This document shows positions 1 to 8,696 of a stretch of 64,000 nucleotides of DNA, one piece after another. The DNA lies in the NCBI GenBank assembly GCA_003820375.1, contig RPQH01000003.1, forward strand, positions 1-64,000, read 5' to 3'. This DNA is from Ignavibacteriota bacterium. GTDB lineage: Bacteria > Bacteroidota > Ignavibacteria > Tepidaquicellales > OLB5. Position 1 is the first letter of the stretch. Every line of letters starts with the position of its first letter. A program made the translations under genes and the position numbers. Below the pieces are notes generated by a model, which saw nothing but the letters and a program-made list of their open reading frames with translations, was not told the DNA's origin and made no database searches.

Positions 1-302
1 CGGTTCTGACATGTTTTTAATGAGTGATTAAACTATTTTTAGTTAAAACTTGACAATTAGCTTTTACTATATTAAATTATATTGATGGAGCTTATATCAA
101 TATATAAGCATCATTAACCGTTCTTTGATAATATCGAAATAAATTAAGGCATGTCGTAATATTGTTTAAAATGCTGCTCACGAAATTAGTTAGATTTTGG
201 AAGGATGAAAAAAATATGCATTTAAAAATGCACTAAAGAGTCGGGAGTTAAGGAGTCGGGTGTTAAAGAGCCGGAGGTGAAGAGCCGAAATATTTTTAAT
301 AA
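1..302. other. Intergenic start of window, no gene seen
   Basis: No convincing reading frame. The stretch is AT-rich. Positions about 236-290 hold a degenerate short tandem array built on 'gagtcggg.gttaag', close to the terminator of the following minus-strand gene. A gene beginning or ending left of the window cannot be excluded. Confidence 0.5.
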
Positions 303-338
303 TAAAAAAGGCATCCTTTTTCAAGAACGCCTTTTTAA
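303..338 (-). terminator. Rho-independent terminator of the YCF48/T9SS gene
   Basis: An inverted repeat (aaaaaaggc ... gccttttt) forms a hairpin. Read on the minus strand it is followed by a T-run. It lies about 50 bp past the stop of the minus-strand gene ending at 389. Confidence 0.65.
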
Positions 339-388
339 AATTACAAATTTTCACTATTTCACTATTTCACTCCGCCCAGCCGGATTCA

Positions 389-1645
389 CTATTTAACAAG
401 TGTCATCCTTTTTGTTTCAGAAAAATCTCCTGCTTTGAGCTGATAGAAATACACGCCGCTTGGATGGTTTGCTGCATCCCATGTCACTTCGTATGTTCCG
501 GGTGCTAATTTTTCATTTACAAGCGTTGTAATTTCGTTTCCAAGTACATCATAAACCACTAGCTTCACATTTGACTTTTCGCTTCTGACGTCTGACGGAA
601 CTGCAAACTTAATCTTTGTTGAAGGATTAAACGGGTTGGGATAATTCTGCTCCAGTGAAAATTTATCAGGTACTTCACTGCTGATTGGCTCAACAAATAC
701 AAAGCCGCCGTTAGTTGTCTTCAGGATTTTGCTGAACCATGTTGAAATATATCCGGTTGTTGCAGAAGTAAACCATACACTTGTCAGTATATCAGTTGTA
801 CCCGATGCCTGGGGGAACCATGTTGCACCAGCATCAGTTGTGACAATAATCTTGCCGGCATTTCCGCACGCATAACCGGTATTCATATTAATAAAATAAA
901 TGCCAAACATGGATTCCGTTGTTCCTGTTGTAAGGAGAGTCCAGTTACCGCCGGCATTGGTTGTTTTAACAATTCTTCCGGCATCCGAAGCAAAATATCC
1001 TGTATTGTCATCCAGGAAAATAATTTGCCTGAAATTTTCAAATCCGCTGAAGTAAGGTGCATTGCAGTTTGTCCATGTGGTTCCGGCATTGGTTGTTTTT
1101 AAAACAATAGCCGAGCCCGAAATATATCCTGTTTGCTCATTACGGAAGAAGATACTGGAGAAAGCATTTTGCACGCCTGAGCTTAAAGGAAACCAGGTTA
1201 AACCCCTGTCTGTGCTTTTGATTATTCTTCCCATGCTTCCGCAGGCAAATCCCGTAAAGGAATTTACAAATTGTATTCCCCAAATTTGTGTTGTTGTATC
1301 GCCTGTCGGCATTGTAATCCAGTTCTGTCCGGCGTTTACGGTTTTTACAATGATGCCATTGTTCCCGCTTATGAAGGCAGTATCAGCACTTACAAACCAG
1401 ATTGACATAAAGCGGATTCCGGTATATCCTGCTGTCTGGTTTACCCAGTTCAATCCTGCATTTGTTGTCCTGTGAATATTGAATTGGTTTCCATAAACAG
1501 GGGCTGTGCATAATCCTGTATTTGCATCGTAAAATCTTACTGATTGTAATGATTGTGCAGGTGTAAAAGTAACATTAATGCTCCACTGTGAGAGTGTGGT
1601 GTATGATATAAATAATAAAAGAATTATAGAGAAAGATTTTTTCAT
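389..1645 (-). CDS. YCF48/BNR-repeat secreted protein with T9SS sorting domain
   Basis: The 418-residue protein has an N-terminal signal peptide (KKSFSIILLLFISYTTLS). About seven degenerate beta-propeller repeats follow, each with an Asp-box-like core of the type KTT.AG.NW and a TGYACG-like strand, as in the YCF48/Ycf48-like photosystem assembly and sialidase-type propellers. Residues about 331-418 are a classic type IX secretion C-terminal sorting domain: LEQNYPNPFNPSTKI, a GNEI/LV turn, PSGVYFYQL and a terminal MTLVK. The protein is expected to cross the outer membrane and be surface-attached or released. Its ligand is unknown. Two longer paralogues occur in this window. A terminator follows directly, so the gene is probably monocistronic. 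Confidence 0.9.
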   Translation of the reverse strand: MKKSFSIILLLFISYTTLSQWSINVTFTPAQSLQSVRFYDANTGLCTAPVYGNQFNIHRTTNAGLNWVNQTAGYTGIRFMSIWFVSADTAFISGNNGIIVKTVNAGQNWITMPTGDTTTQIWGIQFVNSFTGFACGSMGRIIKSTDRGLTWFPLSSGVQNAFSSIFFRNEQTGYISGSAIVLKTTNAGTTWTNCNAPYFSGFENFRQIIFLDDNTGYFASDAGRIVKTTNAGGNWTLLTTGTTESMFGIYFINMNTGYACGNAGKIIVTTDAGATWFPQASGTTDILTSVWFTSATTGYISTWFSKILKTTNGGFVFVEPISSEVPDKFSLEQNYPNPFNPSTKIKFAVPSDVRSEKSNVKLVVYDVLGNEITTLVNEKLAPGTYEVTWDAANHPSGVYFYQLKAGDFSETKRMTLVK

Positions 1646-1736
1646 TTTAGTTTTTGCTTTTTTTGATAATTACTTAAAATAGCTTTAAAAAAACTAAAAT
1701 TAAATGAAAAATTTATACACAAAACAGCGATAGGGC

Positions 1737-1777
1737 AAAAAAAATCCTTCCCAATCCGCCTAACGGATTGAGAAGGA
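1737..1777 (-). terminator. Rho-independent terminator downstream of ferritin
   Basis: A strong stem (TCCTTCTCAATCCG / CGGATTGGGAAGGA on the minus strand) is followed on that strand by eight T residues. It lies about 230 bp past the ferritin stop and is the first terminator in that direction. Confidence 0.7.
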
Positions 1778-1883
1778 AAATATATTTTAAATTTGGGAGA
1801 GAGAATATATTAAACCAAATTAAAACATGAACTAATGTACTGAAACTCTCTTATCAACTTAAAGAACTTAAAGAACTCTAATC

Positions 1884-1996
1884 ATCCGTACTATCTAAGG
1901 GATTGCCACGCTTTCCTTGCTTAGTATAATTATACGTTGATTTACATTTTTCATTTTTTATACTAATTGTCCGTAGATATTAGAGCTCGCAATTTT
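1884..1996. repeat. Dispersed ~110-bp repeat, copy 1
   Basis: One end carries gggattgccacgctttcc and the other gagctcgcaatt. The same pair of ends, with a variable AT-rich middle, recurs at 9086, 25917, 43903 and 54914. It lies between the ferritin stop and its terminator. Confidence 0.7.
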
Positions 1997-2006
1997 TTCT
2001 TTCATT

Positions 2007-2516
2007 CTATGCTGCCGGTGGCGGTGTAAAAACCCTTGCTGCAAGTTCCCTGTCAAGCATGAGCAGTCCCTCGCCTTTACCGTCAACTATGTTAAGCTTG
2101 CCGAGTAATTTAGTAACTGTCGCTTCTTCTTCAACCTGTTCATCGATGAACCATTTCAAAAAGCTGACAACTGCATAATCATCCTCTTTTGTAGCAAGAG
2201 CCATAAGGTCATTGATGCTTTTAGTTACCAGCTGTTCATGCTTTTGAGTTTCTTCAAATGTATCTATAATACTGCTGAAATTGGTCTTAGGGGCATCTAT
2301 AGATTTTAGTGTAACTTTTCCGCCTTTATCGATTACAAAATTGAAGAATTTCATTGCATGGAAATGTTCCTCCTGGGCTTGTACAAGATAATAATTAGCA
2401 ACTCCATCAAGGTCATTCTGCTGGCAATATGCAGCCATCGAAAGATAAAGAAATTCAGAAAAGAATTCCTTATTAATCTGTTCGTTTATTGCTTCCTGTA
2501 GTTTCTTTGATAACAT
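2007..2516 (-). CDS. ftnA: Non-heme ferritin
   Basis: The 169-residue protein matches bacterial ferritin over its full length. The ferroxidase-centre residues are in canonical places: E17, E50 and H53 in EEHFHA, E94, and Q127 with E130 in the DEQVEEE stretch; Y24 is also present. It should assemble into a cytoplasmic 24-mer that oxidises Fe(II) and stores ferric iron. The C-terminal PPPAA tail is short and of no known function. An unusually good Shine-Dalgarno sequence (AAGGAGG, 2522-2528) fixes the start, in contrast to most genes here. The neighbours are unrelated, so the gene is probably transcribed alone. Confidence 0.95.
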   Translation of the reverse strand: MLSKKLQEAINEQINKEFFSEFLYLSMAAYCQQNDLDGVANYYLVQAQEEHFHAMKFFNFVIDKGGKVTLKSIDAPKTNFSSIIDTFEETQKHEQLVTKSINDLMALATKEDDYAVVSFLKWFIDEQVEEEATVTKLLGKLNIVDGKGEGLLMLDRELAARVFTPPPAA

Positions 2517-2617
2517 TATTTCCTCCTTAAACGGATATAATTTATTATTAAAACTTTTAATTATTTAATTATGTGCAATTTAACCAATTGAAAGCTGAGA
2601 AAAAATGCAATAAATTA

Positions 2618-2989
2618 TTAAGAACGGTTAATATTTCTTATTTTATCTATAGTTCTTCTTTCTTTTTTGGTAGGTCTTCCCGCTCCTTTGTACCTGGCAA
2701 TATAAGAGCGGTGTGCAATTTCTTCTTTAAGCTTTTCTTCAGGCGGTGTAATATCCTGAACATACTCAGCAGCAATTTTTGCAGAGCTGCGTTTTTCAAG
2801 GAGCCCTTTTACCCTGTAGGTCTTCTTAACAGGACCTGACTGAACTGTAACAACTTCGTCAGGCTTAATATCCCGCGAGGGCTTTATGCTCTTATTATCT
2901 ATTTTCACTTTACCGCCGCCGCATGCTTCAGTTGCAAGTGTTCTTGATTTAAATACTCTAACCGCCCAAAGCCACTTATCTATTCTCAT
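2618..2989 (-). CDS. hslR: S4-domain RNA-binding protein, Hsp15-like
   Basis: The 123-residue protein starts MRIDKWLWAVRVFKSR, the signature of the S4 domain in the Hsp15/HslR family. The S4 fold covers about residues 1-65, with GGGKVKIDN as its loop, and a basic C-terminal helix rich in Lys/Arg follows. In Escherichia coli, Hsp15 binds 50S subunits carrying stalled nascent chains and helps recycle them; that role is inferred here. The gene sits 2 bp downstream of a small unknown gene and is probably co-transcribed with it. Confidence 0.85.
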   Translation of the reverse strand: MRIDKWLWAVRVFKSRTLATEACGGGKVKIDNKSIKPSRDIKPDEVVTVQSGPVKKTYRVKGLLEKRSSAKIAAEYVQDITPPEEKLKEEIAHRSYIARYKGAGRPTKKERRTIDKIRNINRS

Positions 2990-2991
2990 GC

Positions 2992-3252
2992 TTATTTTAT
3001 TACTGAATCTACTGCGTATAAGATTTTCTCGTAAAGCTCAATCATTACATCAAAAGGAACATCTTCAAACGGCGGACCATCCCTGACAAAATCTTCATAA
3101 CTCTGTGGTATAGCCCTTGTTTCAGGAATTGCATTATGCTCTACTATAAACCACACAAGTTTTTCATCACGGGTATGAACGCCTTCATAGCTCCCGGCAG
3201 TTTTGTTCCATCTCCACTCTTTTGGTGGAATTTTGTGCTTATCGATTTTCAA
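2992..3252 (-). CDS. Conserved-looking hypothetical protein
   Basis: The 86-residue protein is acidic/aromatic and has no signal peptide or membrane segment. I do not recognise the family. Visible features are an N-terminal basic stretch, a central KLVWFIVEHN strand and a C-terminal helix (FDVMIELYEKILYAV). Its stop is 2 bp from the start of the Hsp15-like gene, which supports it being real and in an operon. An array of 9-bp repeats begins immediately upstream. Confidence 0.7.
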   Translation of the reverse strand: MKIDKHKIPPKEWRWNKTAGSYEGVHTRDEKLVWFIVEHNAIPETRAIPQSYEDFVRDGPPFEDVPFDVMIELYEKILYAVDSVIK

Positions 3253-3390
3253 TTGTGCATTAAGTTTGTTAAGTGCTTTAAGTTTATTAAGTTCTTTAAG
3301 TTCACAAAGAATTTTAAAACTTTCAAGTTAATAGAAGTATAATGACAAAACGTCAGGAACTCCTCTAAAAACTTAACGAACTCTATAAAC
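3253..3390. repeat. Degenerate 9-bp tandem array
   Basis: Units of the type aagtttgtt / aagtgcttt / aagtttatt / aagttcttt run from about 3257 to 3310. Related 'aaacttaac/aactctata' units continue up to the stop of the gene ending at 3391. This is low-complexity spacer of the same style as arrays elsewhere in the window. Confidence 0.55.
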
Positions 3391-4227
3391 TTAAAGGTTC
3401 TCTTTAAAAAACTTTACAGTCATGCCCCATGCGTCTTTAGTTGCTTCAGGGTCATGCTTTGGATTGCTCGGATTTGCAAATGCATGAACTGCATCATAAC
3501 TCTTTATTGTTATTGTTTTGTTCAACTGTTTCATATTTTCTTCAAACTTTGAAACAACTGCAGGAGTGATATTCTGGTCCTGCAAAGCAAATATTCCTAG
3601 TACCGGAGCTTTTATCATTGCAAGACGTGATGTATCGCTTTCAGGCATACCGTAATACATTACCGTAGCTTTGCTCTTATCTCCGAGTAGAATTGCCGAC
3701 TGCAGCGACCATCCTCCGCCAAAACACCAGCCAATTGTTCCTATTTGATTGCTTCCGGTATAATCTATTGCACCGTTTATTATATTTACTGCTCTTTCTT
3801 TAGAAACCTCTTTGACATACTTTGAAGCTTCATCGCTGTTTGCTGCTACTTTTCCATCATAAAGGTCAAGAGCAAGAACAGTAACATCGCCCAGCTCAGC
3901 CTGCAATGCATCTGCTTCCTGCTTAATATAATCATTTAAGCCGTACCATTCATGGAACATTAAAATGTACTTAGAAGATGTACCGGTGCCTTTAATCTGG
4001 TAAGCACTTCCGGTCTTACCATCGGGTGTTGAAAAGGTAACCATCTCACCTGCCGGGTTTAGTAAAGTAAATGGAATTGGTTCCGGGTGTGCATCACGAA
4101 ATGCCTGCTGTTCGCCGAATGAAGCGAATTTATCAATTGCTGACATTTTACAGCAAGGGTCTTCCTGGGAATATAAAGTGCTCATCGAAATGATAATAAA
4201 TGCTAAAATAAATGTGATTTTTGCCAT
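3391..4227 (-). CDS. Secreted dienelactone hydrolase family protein
   Basis: The 278-residue protein has a signal peptide (MAKITFILAFIIISMSTLYS). The alpha/beta-hydrolase domain of the dienelactone hydrolase family follows. The Cys nucleophile C168 is in GWCFGGGW, D217 is in LQDQN and H248 is in AVHAFANP; the FHEWYGLN segment supplies the family's conserved Glu (E93). Family members hydrolyse lactone or ester bonds, classically 4-carboxymethylenebutenolide. The substrate here is unknown and export suggests a periplasmic role. The gene stands alone between intergenic spacers. Confidence 0.88.
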   Translation of the reverse strand: MAKITFILAFIIISMSTLYSQEDPCCKMSAIDKFASFGEQQAFRDAHPEPIPFTLLNPAGEMVTFSTPDGKTGSAYQIKGTGTSSKYILMFHEWYGLNDYIKQEADALQAELGDVTVLALDLYDGKVAANSDEASKYVKEVSKERAVNIINGAIDYTGSNQIGTIGWCFGGGWSLQSAILLGDKSKATVMYYGMPESDTSRLAMIKAPVLGIFALQDQNITPAVVSKFEENMKQLNKTITIKSYDAVHAFANPSNPKHDPEATKDAWGMTVKFFKENL

Positions 4228-4332
4228 TATTTCCTAATTTATATTTATATTAATCCTTGTTTAATTAAATAATAACTGAAACTATGGCTTATATATTCCC
4301 TGAAATCAATATTATTTCAAATTGAAGCTTGG

Positions 4333-5211
4333 TTATAAATCTTTGTGATAACATATAAATAATTCATTCATTTTAAAACCCTCTCTTATATAAAGGTTTG
4401 CAGCGTTTTCGTTTTCTGCATTTACACTAAGAGCCGCTATTTTATACCCTTTTCTTTCACCGTATTCGAGTGCAGCCCTGAGCAGATTTTTACCCAAGCC
4501 TTTCCCCTGATATCCGGGCAGGATTGACAATGCCTGTATAAACAGGATGGGAATTCCGTTTTCGCTTTCTTCTACTAAATGCATTGTTCCAACCGGCTTA
4601 TTCTGATCCCATAACAGGTACAACCCGTCGTTTAAATATCCTGCTTCTGTTTTAAATTCTTCTATCATTGCACGTCTCATATGCCTGTGTCCTGCATGTT
4701 TTTCAAATGCAATATTGATCGTATCGCAAAACGCCTGTTCATCATTGCTTCCATGTAATGGTTTTAAATAAAATCCTGCAGGAAAAGCTGCCGGCTGGTG
4801 ATTTCCTGTTTCCCTGCTTAATACCCAGGAATATCTTTCAATTTCGAAACCAATCTCTTCCCATATTCTTCTTACATCTTCATACTTGTCTTGTATAAAG
4901 CAGTAAACGTTTTTAATACCATGAGCACATCTAACAAGGTTTTCCAGCAGCATCGAATAACACTCTGCATCTTTTCTTATAGAATGAAATATCCTGAACC
5001 TGCCTTTTTTTAGTTCCCTGTATTCGGGATGCAGTATAAGTGAAGCAGCCCCGGTAATTTTATTATCTTCAATAAGAATAATGGTTGGGTCATCAGATCC
5101 CGGTTTAAAAGATTTATCAGGTAAATACGATTCATCCTGCTCATGCCCGTACTTATTACAGTATTCAATAAATTCAGGAATTAATTTTTCGGGTAATTCA
5201 ATTGCTTTCAT
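4333..5211 (-). CDS. GNAT acetyltransferase with two GNAT-like halves
   Basis: The 292-residue protein is about twice the size of one GNAT domain. The C-terminal half holds an intact acetyl-CoA motif (LPGYQGKGLGKNLL) followed by the usual NAANLYIREGF segment. The N-terminal half looks like a degenerate GNAT domain (IILIEDNKITGAASL, then a helix and an EEIGFE segment) without a clear CoA loop. It should acetylate a small molecule or an N-terminus in the cytoplasm. The start overlaps the end of the upstream gene by 4 bp, indicating translational coupling with the unknown secreted protein and the S51 peptidase. Confidence 0.85.
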   Translation of the reverse strand: MKAIELPEKLIPEFIEYCNKYGHEQDESYLPDKSFKPGSDDPTIILIEDNKITGAASLILHPEYRELKKGRFRIFHSIRKDAECYSMLLENLVRCAHGIKNVYCFIQDKYEDVRRIWEEIGFEIERYSWVLSRETGNHQPAAFPAGFYLKPLHGSNDEQAFCDTINIAFEKHAGHRHMRRAMIEEFKTEAGYLNDGLYLLWDQNKPVGTMHLVEESENGIPILFIQALSILPGYQGKGLGKNLLRAALEYGERKGYKIAALSVNAENENAANLYIREGFKMNELFICYHKDL

Positions 5212-6152
5212 CTATATTCAAATTCTCTGATTATTTGAGAGGGGTCATCAACGAATTTCCAGAAAGGTATTGCATCAATATATATTCTCGGTCTGTGAGA
5301 ATTTTCAGATGTATCGGGAAAAATTCTGGAAATTGATAATTCCATTAATTTAGGTTTAGAAAAAGAAATCGTTTTCTCATGTCCATCAATCAGCATTGAG
5401 TCTGAGTAGCAGGAACCTTGCGCACGTACCATTTTGCCGCCAACTATAATTCTTTGCTCTTCCCTGGTTAATTTAAGCATTTCTCCTTTAGATTCCCAGG
5501 TACCTTCATGGCTGATTATTCTTTTTGCACAATCCATTTGTGAATAAAAGAATTTGTAAGTACCGTTTTTAAAGAAGAGGTAGGTATTTGACCAGCCCGA
5601 ACCAACCACATTATTATCCTGCCATACTCCTACAATGCTGTCCCTGGGTACAATGTCGTAATAATTGCTTTCAATCCATGGCTGGAACTCTGTAATATCA
5701 TAAAACCTGCCAAAGTGAACCGGAAAGAAATCACGTGTTATCAGGGAATTCCATTCGGATAACAGAGTTGGAAATCCTATATAATATATACCATGCATAA
5801 AATGTATATCATCAATGAAAAGATTGCCGTGGTAATTTCTTATTTTGTATGGCTCTAATGAATTAAATACCAGACTCATAGTATCAGATGGTAAATGTAT
5901 GATATTTAAAAAATAAGTTCCACCCGCATATTTTTCAGCATAGTAAAAATCCCAATCCTTATGAACTGTATCAAATGTAATATTCAACGACTCATCTATA
6001 TATGATTCCGAGAATTTCACCTGCACTTTATAACCCGGAGTAGTATTGCTTATTATCTGTCCGTCGGGAGAAAAGATTTTAAGTGATAATACATATCCCT
6101 GCCCGTACAGAACACCAGATATTACCAGCAGAAATAATATTGAAGTTTTCAT
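5208..6152 (-). CDS. Hypothetical secreted protein
   Basis: The 314-residue protein has a signal peptide (MKTSILFLLVISGVLYGQG). I do not recognise the fold. The C-terminal half contains alternating strands (KNGTYKFFYSQ, HEGTWESKGEMLKLT) that resemble the lipocalin-like or META-type barrels often seen in secreted Bacteroidota proteins; this is only an impression. It overlaps the S51 peptidase gene by 1 bp and the GNAT gene by 4 bp, so the three are one transcriptional unit. Confidence 0.75.
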   Translation of the reverse strand: MKTSILFLLVISGVLYGQGYVLSLKIFSPDGQIISNTTPGYKVQVKFSESYIDESLNITFDTVHKDWDFYYAEKYAGGTYFLNIIHLPSDTMSLVFNSLEPYKIRNYHGNLFIDDIHFMHGIYYIGFPTLLSEWNSLITRDFFPVHFGRFYDITEFQPWIESNYYDIVPRDSIVGVWQDNNVVGSGWSNTYLFFKNGTYKFFYSQMDCAKRIISHEGTWESKGEMLKLTREEQRIIVGGKMVRAQGSCYSDSMLIDGHEKTISFSKPKLMELSISRIFPDTSENSHRPRIYIDAIPFWKFVDDPSQIIREFEYR

Positions 6153-6904
6153 TAATCAGCTCCAAGGTAAATAAATTTGATCTTCCTGGTACTTGCCTTT
6201 AAACCTGCTTTCCTGACAGTGTACGCTTTAGCTGAAGGATAGGCAGAAACAACTTTGTGAAGCTCCCTGCCTGTAAAATGCAAAGCACAGCTATCTTCAA
6301 CACCAAAGCCGTTATCCAGTTCTCCCTGAGCTATCAATCTTGAAAAAGCTTTTCGCAGTTCCCCCCGGTTATTGTAATGCGGGCATAAGCTTCCCGTCAA
6401 AAGCCCAAGCCCGCTGATGCGTTTAAAATTATTATCATCCTTTGGATTAGATAGAACATCAGAAAACCAGCACATAGCCCCGGCACTCATACCCGAAAGG
6501 ATAATACCTCTGCGCCATGCTTTGCGTATAATTTTATCCATTCCTGTTTTCCGCCACACTTTCATAATCAGCCGCGGGCTGCCGCCTCCTGCAAATATAA
6601 TATCCTGGCTTAGGATAAAGGATTCAAGCCTTCTAACATTCGTTTTGCCCTTCGTCAGTGAAAGATGCGATGGTATTGCCGGAAGCCGCTCATATGCCTT
6701 ATAAAATTTTTCTATGTAATCAATTGCGTCGCCACTTGCTGTCGGCAAAAAGCATATCCTGGGTTTTGGTTTACCTGACTGGACAATTATATACAGGTCA
6801 AGCATTGGATTTCCCGGGTCATCCGAGAACCCTCCTCCTCCAAGAGCAATAATTTGTTTTTTAACCTGTGCTTGCTTCGGTACAATATTTAAATTTGCAA
6901 TCAT
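6152..6904 (-). CDS. Peptidase E-like serine peptidase (family S51)
   Basis: The 250-residue protein has the class I glutamine amidotransferase-like fold of family S51. The nucleophile S140 lies in GMSAGAMCWF, a GGGSP segment replaces the more common GGGNT, and the conserved LCPHYNNRGE and VEDSCALHF segments follow. S51 enzymes cleave Asp-X dipeptides (PepE) or cyanophycin dipeptides. The variant GGGSP loop means specificity may differ. It heads the operon with an unknown secreted protein and a GNAT enzyme. Upstream is a 350-bp divergent spacer that probably carries its promoter. Confidence 0.85.
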   Translation of the reverse strand: MIANLNIVPKQAQVKKQIIALGGGGFSDDPGNPMLDLYIIVQSGKPKPRICFLPTASGDAIDYIEKFYKAYERLPAIPSHLSLTKGKTNVRRLESFILSQDIIFAGGGSPRLIMKVWRKTGMDKIIRKAWRRGIILSGMSAGAMCWFSDVLSNPKDDNNFKRISGLGLLTGSLCPHYNNRGELRKAFSRLIAQGELDNGFGVEDSCALHFTGRELHKVVSAYPSAKAYTVRKAGLKASTRKIKFIYLGAD

Positions 6905-7256
6905 TTTTATCTTTTATTATTCATCAAAACAATTAATGTATTACCCTTAATATTATCAATTTCAAAATTTGTAAATTAGTTCTGCAAAAATAATAATAAA
7001 TTTATAATTATTATAAATTTATTATTAATGTATGAAACAGATTTCAATTATTAATATATTTAAAACTTCCGATAGAAGGTAAATGTGAAAACCGTTTGCT
7101 ATATCTTAAAAAATAAAATATCTTAACGGAAGCTTAACATTCCGTCTTAAATAAAATTCCAAGCTGCTAATGAAAAATTTGTTCAAAAATATTCCAATTA
7201 TTTGATTTATTCCAAATTCTTCATTAACTTGTACGTTCTTAAATCCAAATTGAGAA
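6905..7256. other. Divergent intergenic region
   Basis: This 350-bp AT-rich spacer lies between the minus-strand peptidase operon and the plus-strand SRPBCC gene, so both promoters are expected here. I cannot place -10/-33 elements with confidence. It contains a perfect AT-only hairpin, listed separately. Confidence 0.5.
6992..7026. repeat. AT-only perfect inverted repeat (16-bp arms)
   Basis: Arm aataataaatttataa, loop tta, arm ttataaatttattatt. It is a perfect stem but has no GC pairs, so it is more likely a cruciform or protein site than a terminator. It lies in the middle of a divergent promoter region. Confidence 0.6.
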
Positions 7257-7700
7257 ATGGCAATACAAGTAACCCAAAAGGTTGAAATAAATAAACCGAG
7301 AGATATAGTCGCAAATTATGCTTTTGAGACGGATAATGACCCGTTGTGGCTGAGGCATGTATTCGAGTCACATCTGTTAACAGACCGCCCTATAAGGAAA
7401 GGTACACACATACTGAGATCGGCTAAGTTTCTCGGGAAAGAAGTCAACTCAACATTGGAGATAATAGATTTCGAGCCGGGGCATAAAATGGTATTGATAT
7501 CAAACGATCCGTTTAAAATGAAAGTTACTGTAAAATTTGATGATGCAGGTGAGGGAAAAACACTTGCTCAAATTAAAGTAGAAAATGAATCAAGAAAATT
7601 TTACAATCTTGCTGATATTTTATTGAAACCGCAGTTCAAAAAAAATCTGAATAACAGCTTAAAGCGTCTTAAGTTAATCATGGAGGAGAACCTGCTGTAA
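7257..7700 (+). CDS. SRPBCC family (polyketide cyclase/START-like) protein
   Basis: The 147-residue protein has the SRPBCC pattern: an N-terminal strand QVTQKVEINKP, a helix ending in DNDPLWLRHVFES, strands around LEIIDFEPGHKMVLIS and KVTVKFDDAG, and a long C-terminal helix (LNNSLKRLKLIM). The fold is a helix-grip ligand pocket; the ligand is unknown. It shares a 1-bp stop/start overlap with the following DinB gene, which points to co-translation. Confidence 0.8.
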   Translation: MAIQVTQKVEINKPRDIVANYAFETDNDPLWLRHVFESHLLTDRPIRKGTHILRSAKFLGKEVNSTLEIIDFEPGHKMVLISNDPFKMKVTVKFDDAGEGKTLAQIKVENESRKFYNLADILLKPQFKKNLNNSLKRLKLIMEENLL

Positions 7701-8197
7701 TGACTCAAAAAGAAATCTTACTGGAACAAATGGCTTCATGCCGTAACCAGACAAACTGGTTCATTACTTCTCAAACTGCAGTAGAAGACCTGACACCCGG
7801 GCAGGCACTCCAAAAAGATGAAAGCAATAATTCCATAATGCAGATAGTGATTCATCTTATATTTTGGAATGAACTCTATCTTTCAAGATTCAATGGCACA
7901 AATCTTCCACCATTTGAAGGCAATAACAAGGAAACATTTGAACCCGGCAGCATTGGTAATACTGAACTCAACTGGGACTCAGCCAAAGAAAGATTAGATA
8001 AAGTCCTTTCAGATTTTTACGACGCAGTAAAAGATGCGGATGAAGAAAAACTAAACTCACAGGCGATTCAAAGCCAGCCGGATGCATGGTATTCATACAT
8101 TGCACAGATAACAATTCATAACGCATATCACATCGGTCAAATTGTTACAATAAGAAAGCAGCACGGGAACTGGAATCCTGATAAAGGATTTAAGTAA
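7700..8197 (+). CDS. DinB family protein
   Basis: The 165-residue four-helix bundle has metal-binding histidines of the DinB/YfiT type: one in MQIVIHLIFWNELYL and two in IAQITIHNAYHIGQI. DinB-superfamily proteins are often thiol transferases or of unknown function; none is demonstrated here. It overlaps the SRPBCC gene by 1 bp. Two related genes (12453 and 19412) occur in the window. Confidence 0.85.
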   Translation: MTQKEILLEQMASCRNQTNWFITSQTAVEDLTPGQALQKDESNNSIMQIVIHLIFWNELYLSRFNGTNLPPFEGNNKETFEPGSIGNTELNWDSAKERLDKVLSDFYDAVKDADEEKLNSQAIQSQPDAWYSYIAQITIHNAYHIGQIVTIRKQHGNWNPDKGFK

Positions 8198-8220
8198 CGT
8201 AATATAAAAATAGGAGTATT

Positions 8221-8637
8221 ATGGAACTAAAGACTAAACGTTTAGCCGGCTTACTCTTTATCATATTACCGACTGTTGCCTTTGGAGGTGTAAGCTTATT
8301 ATCAATGCTGATAGACCCGGATTCGGGTTATATGCAAAATAAGTTAAGACAAGATCTCTGGCGTGCCGGTCATGCCCATGCAGGTGTTTTGCTTATCCTC
8401 TCATTATTAATTTTAAGATATGTTGACCAGGCAAACCTTTCAGGAAGCTTAAAAGGATTCATCAGGATTGGTGTGCCAATTGCCGCAATTATGCTTCCTC
8501 TTGCATTTTTCCTTTCAGTACTTGATAAAGATGCCACAGAACCAAACGCAATGATTTACCTTGCTTATGCAGGATTTGTAATGTTAATAATTACCCTTAT
8601 TTTGCTGGGGTATGGCCTGATGAAAAAAAACGTGTAA
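8221..8637 (+). CDS. Small four-helix membrane protein
   Basis: The 138-residue protein has four predicted transmembrane segments: GLLFIILPTVAFGGVSLLSM, AGVLLILSLLILRY, IGVPIAAIMLPLAFFLSV and MIYLAYAGFVMLIITLILL. A conserved-looking RAGHAHAG motif before helix 2 could bind metal or haem, but that is a guess. I do not recognise a named family. A clear ribosome-binding site (aggag) lies 5 bp before the ATG. It follows the DinB gene by 23 bp and is probably in the same operon. Confidence 0.75.
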   Translation: MELKTKRLAGLLFIILPTVAFGGVSLLSMLIDPDSGYMQNKLRQDLWRAGHAHAGVLLILSLLILRYVDQANLSGSLKGFIRIGVPIAAIMLPLAFFLSVLDKDATEPNAMIYLAYAGFVMLIITLILLGYGLMKKNV

Positions 8638-8696
8638 GTAATTTCACTGCAATTGATAAAATAAATTTATAGTATGTAAAAATTAATTTTTCAAAC

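Noticed and set aside
1062-1475. 137-aa plus-strand ORF
   Set aside because: Antisense to the first YCF48 gene, same cause.
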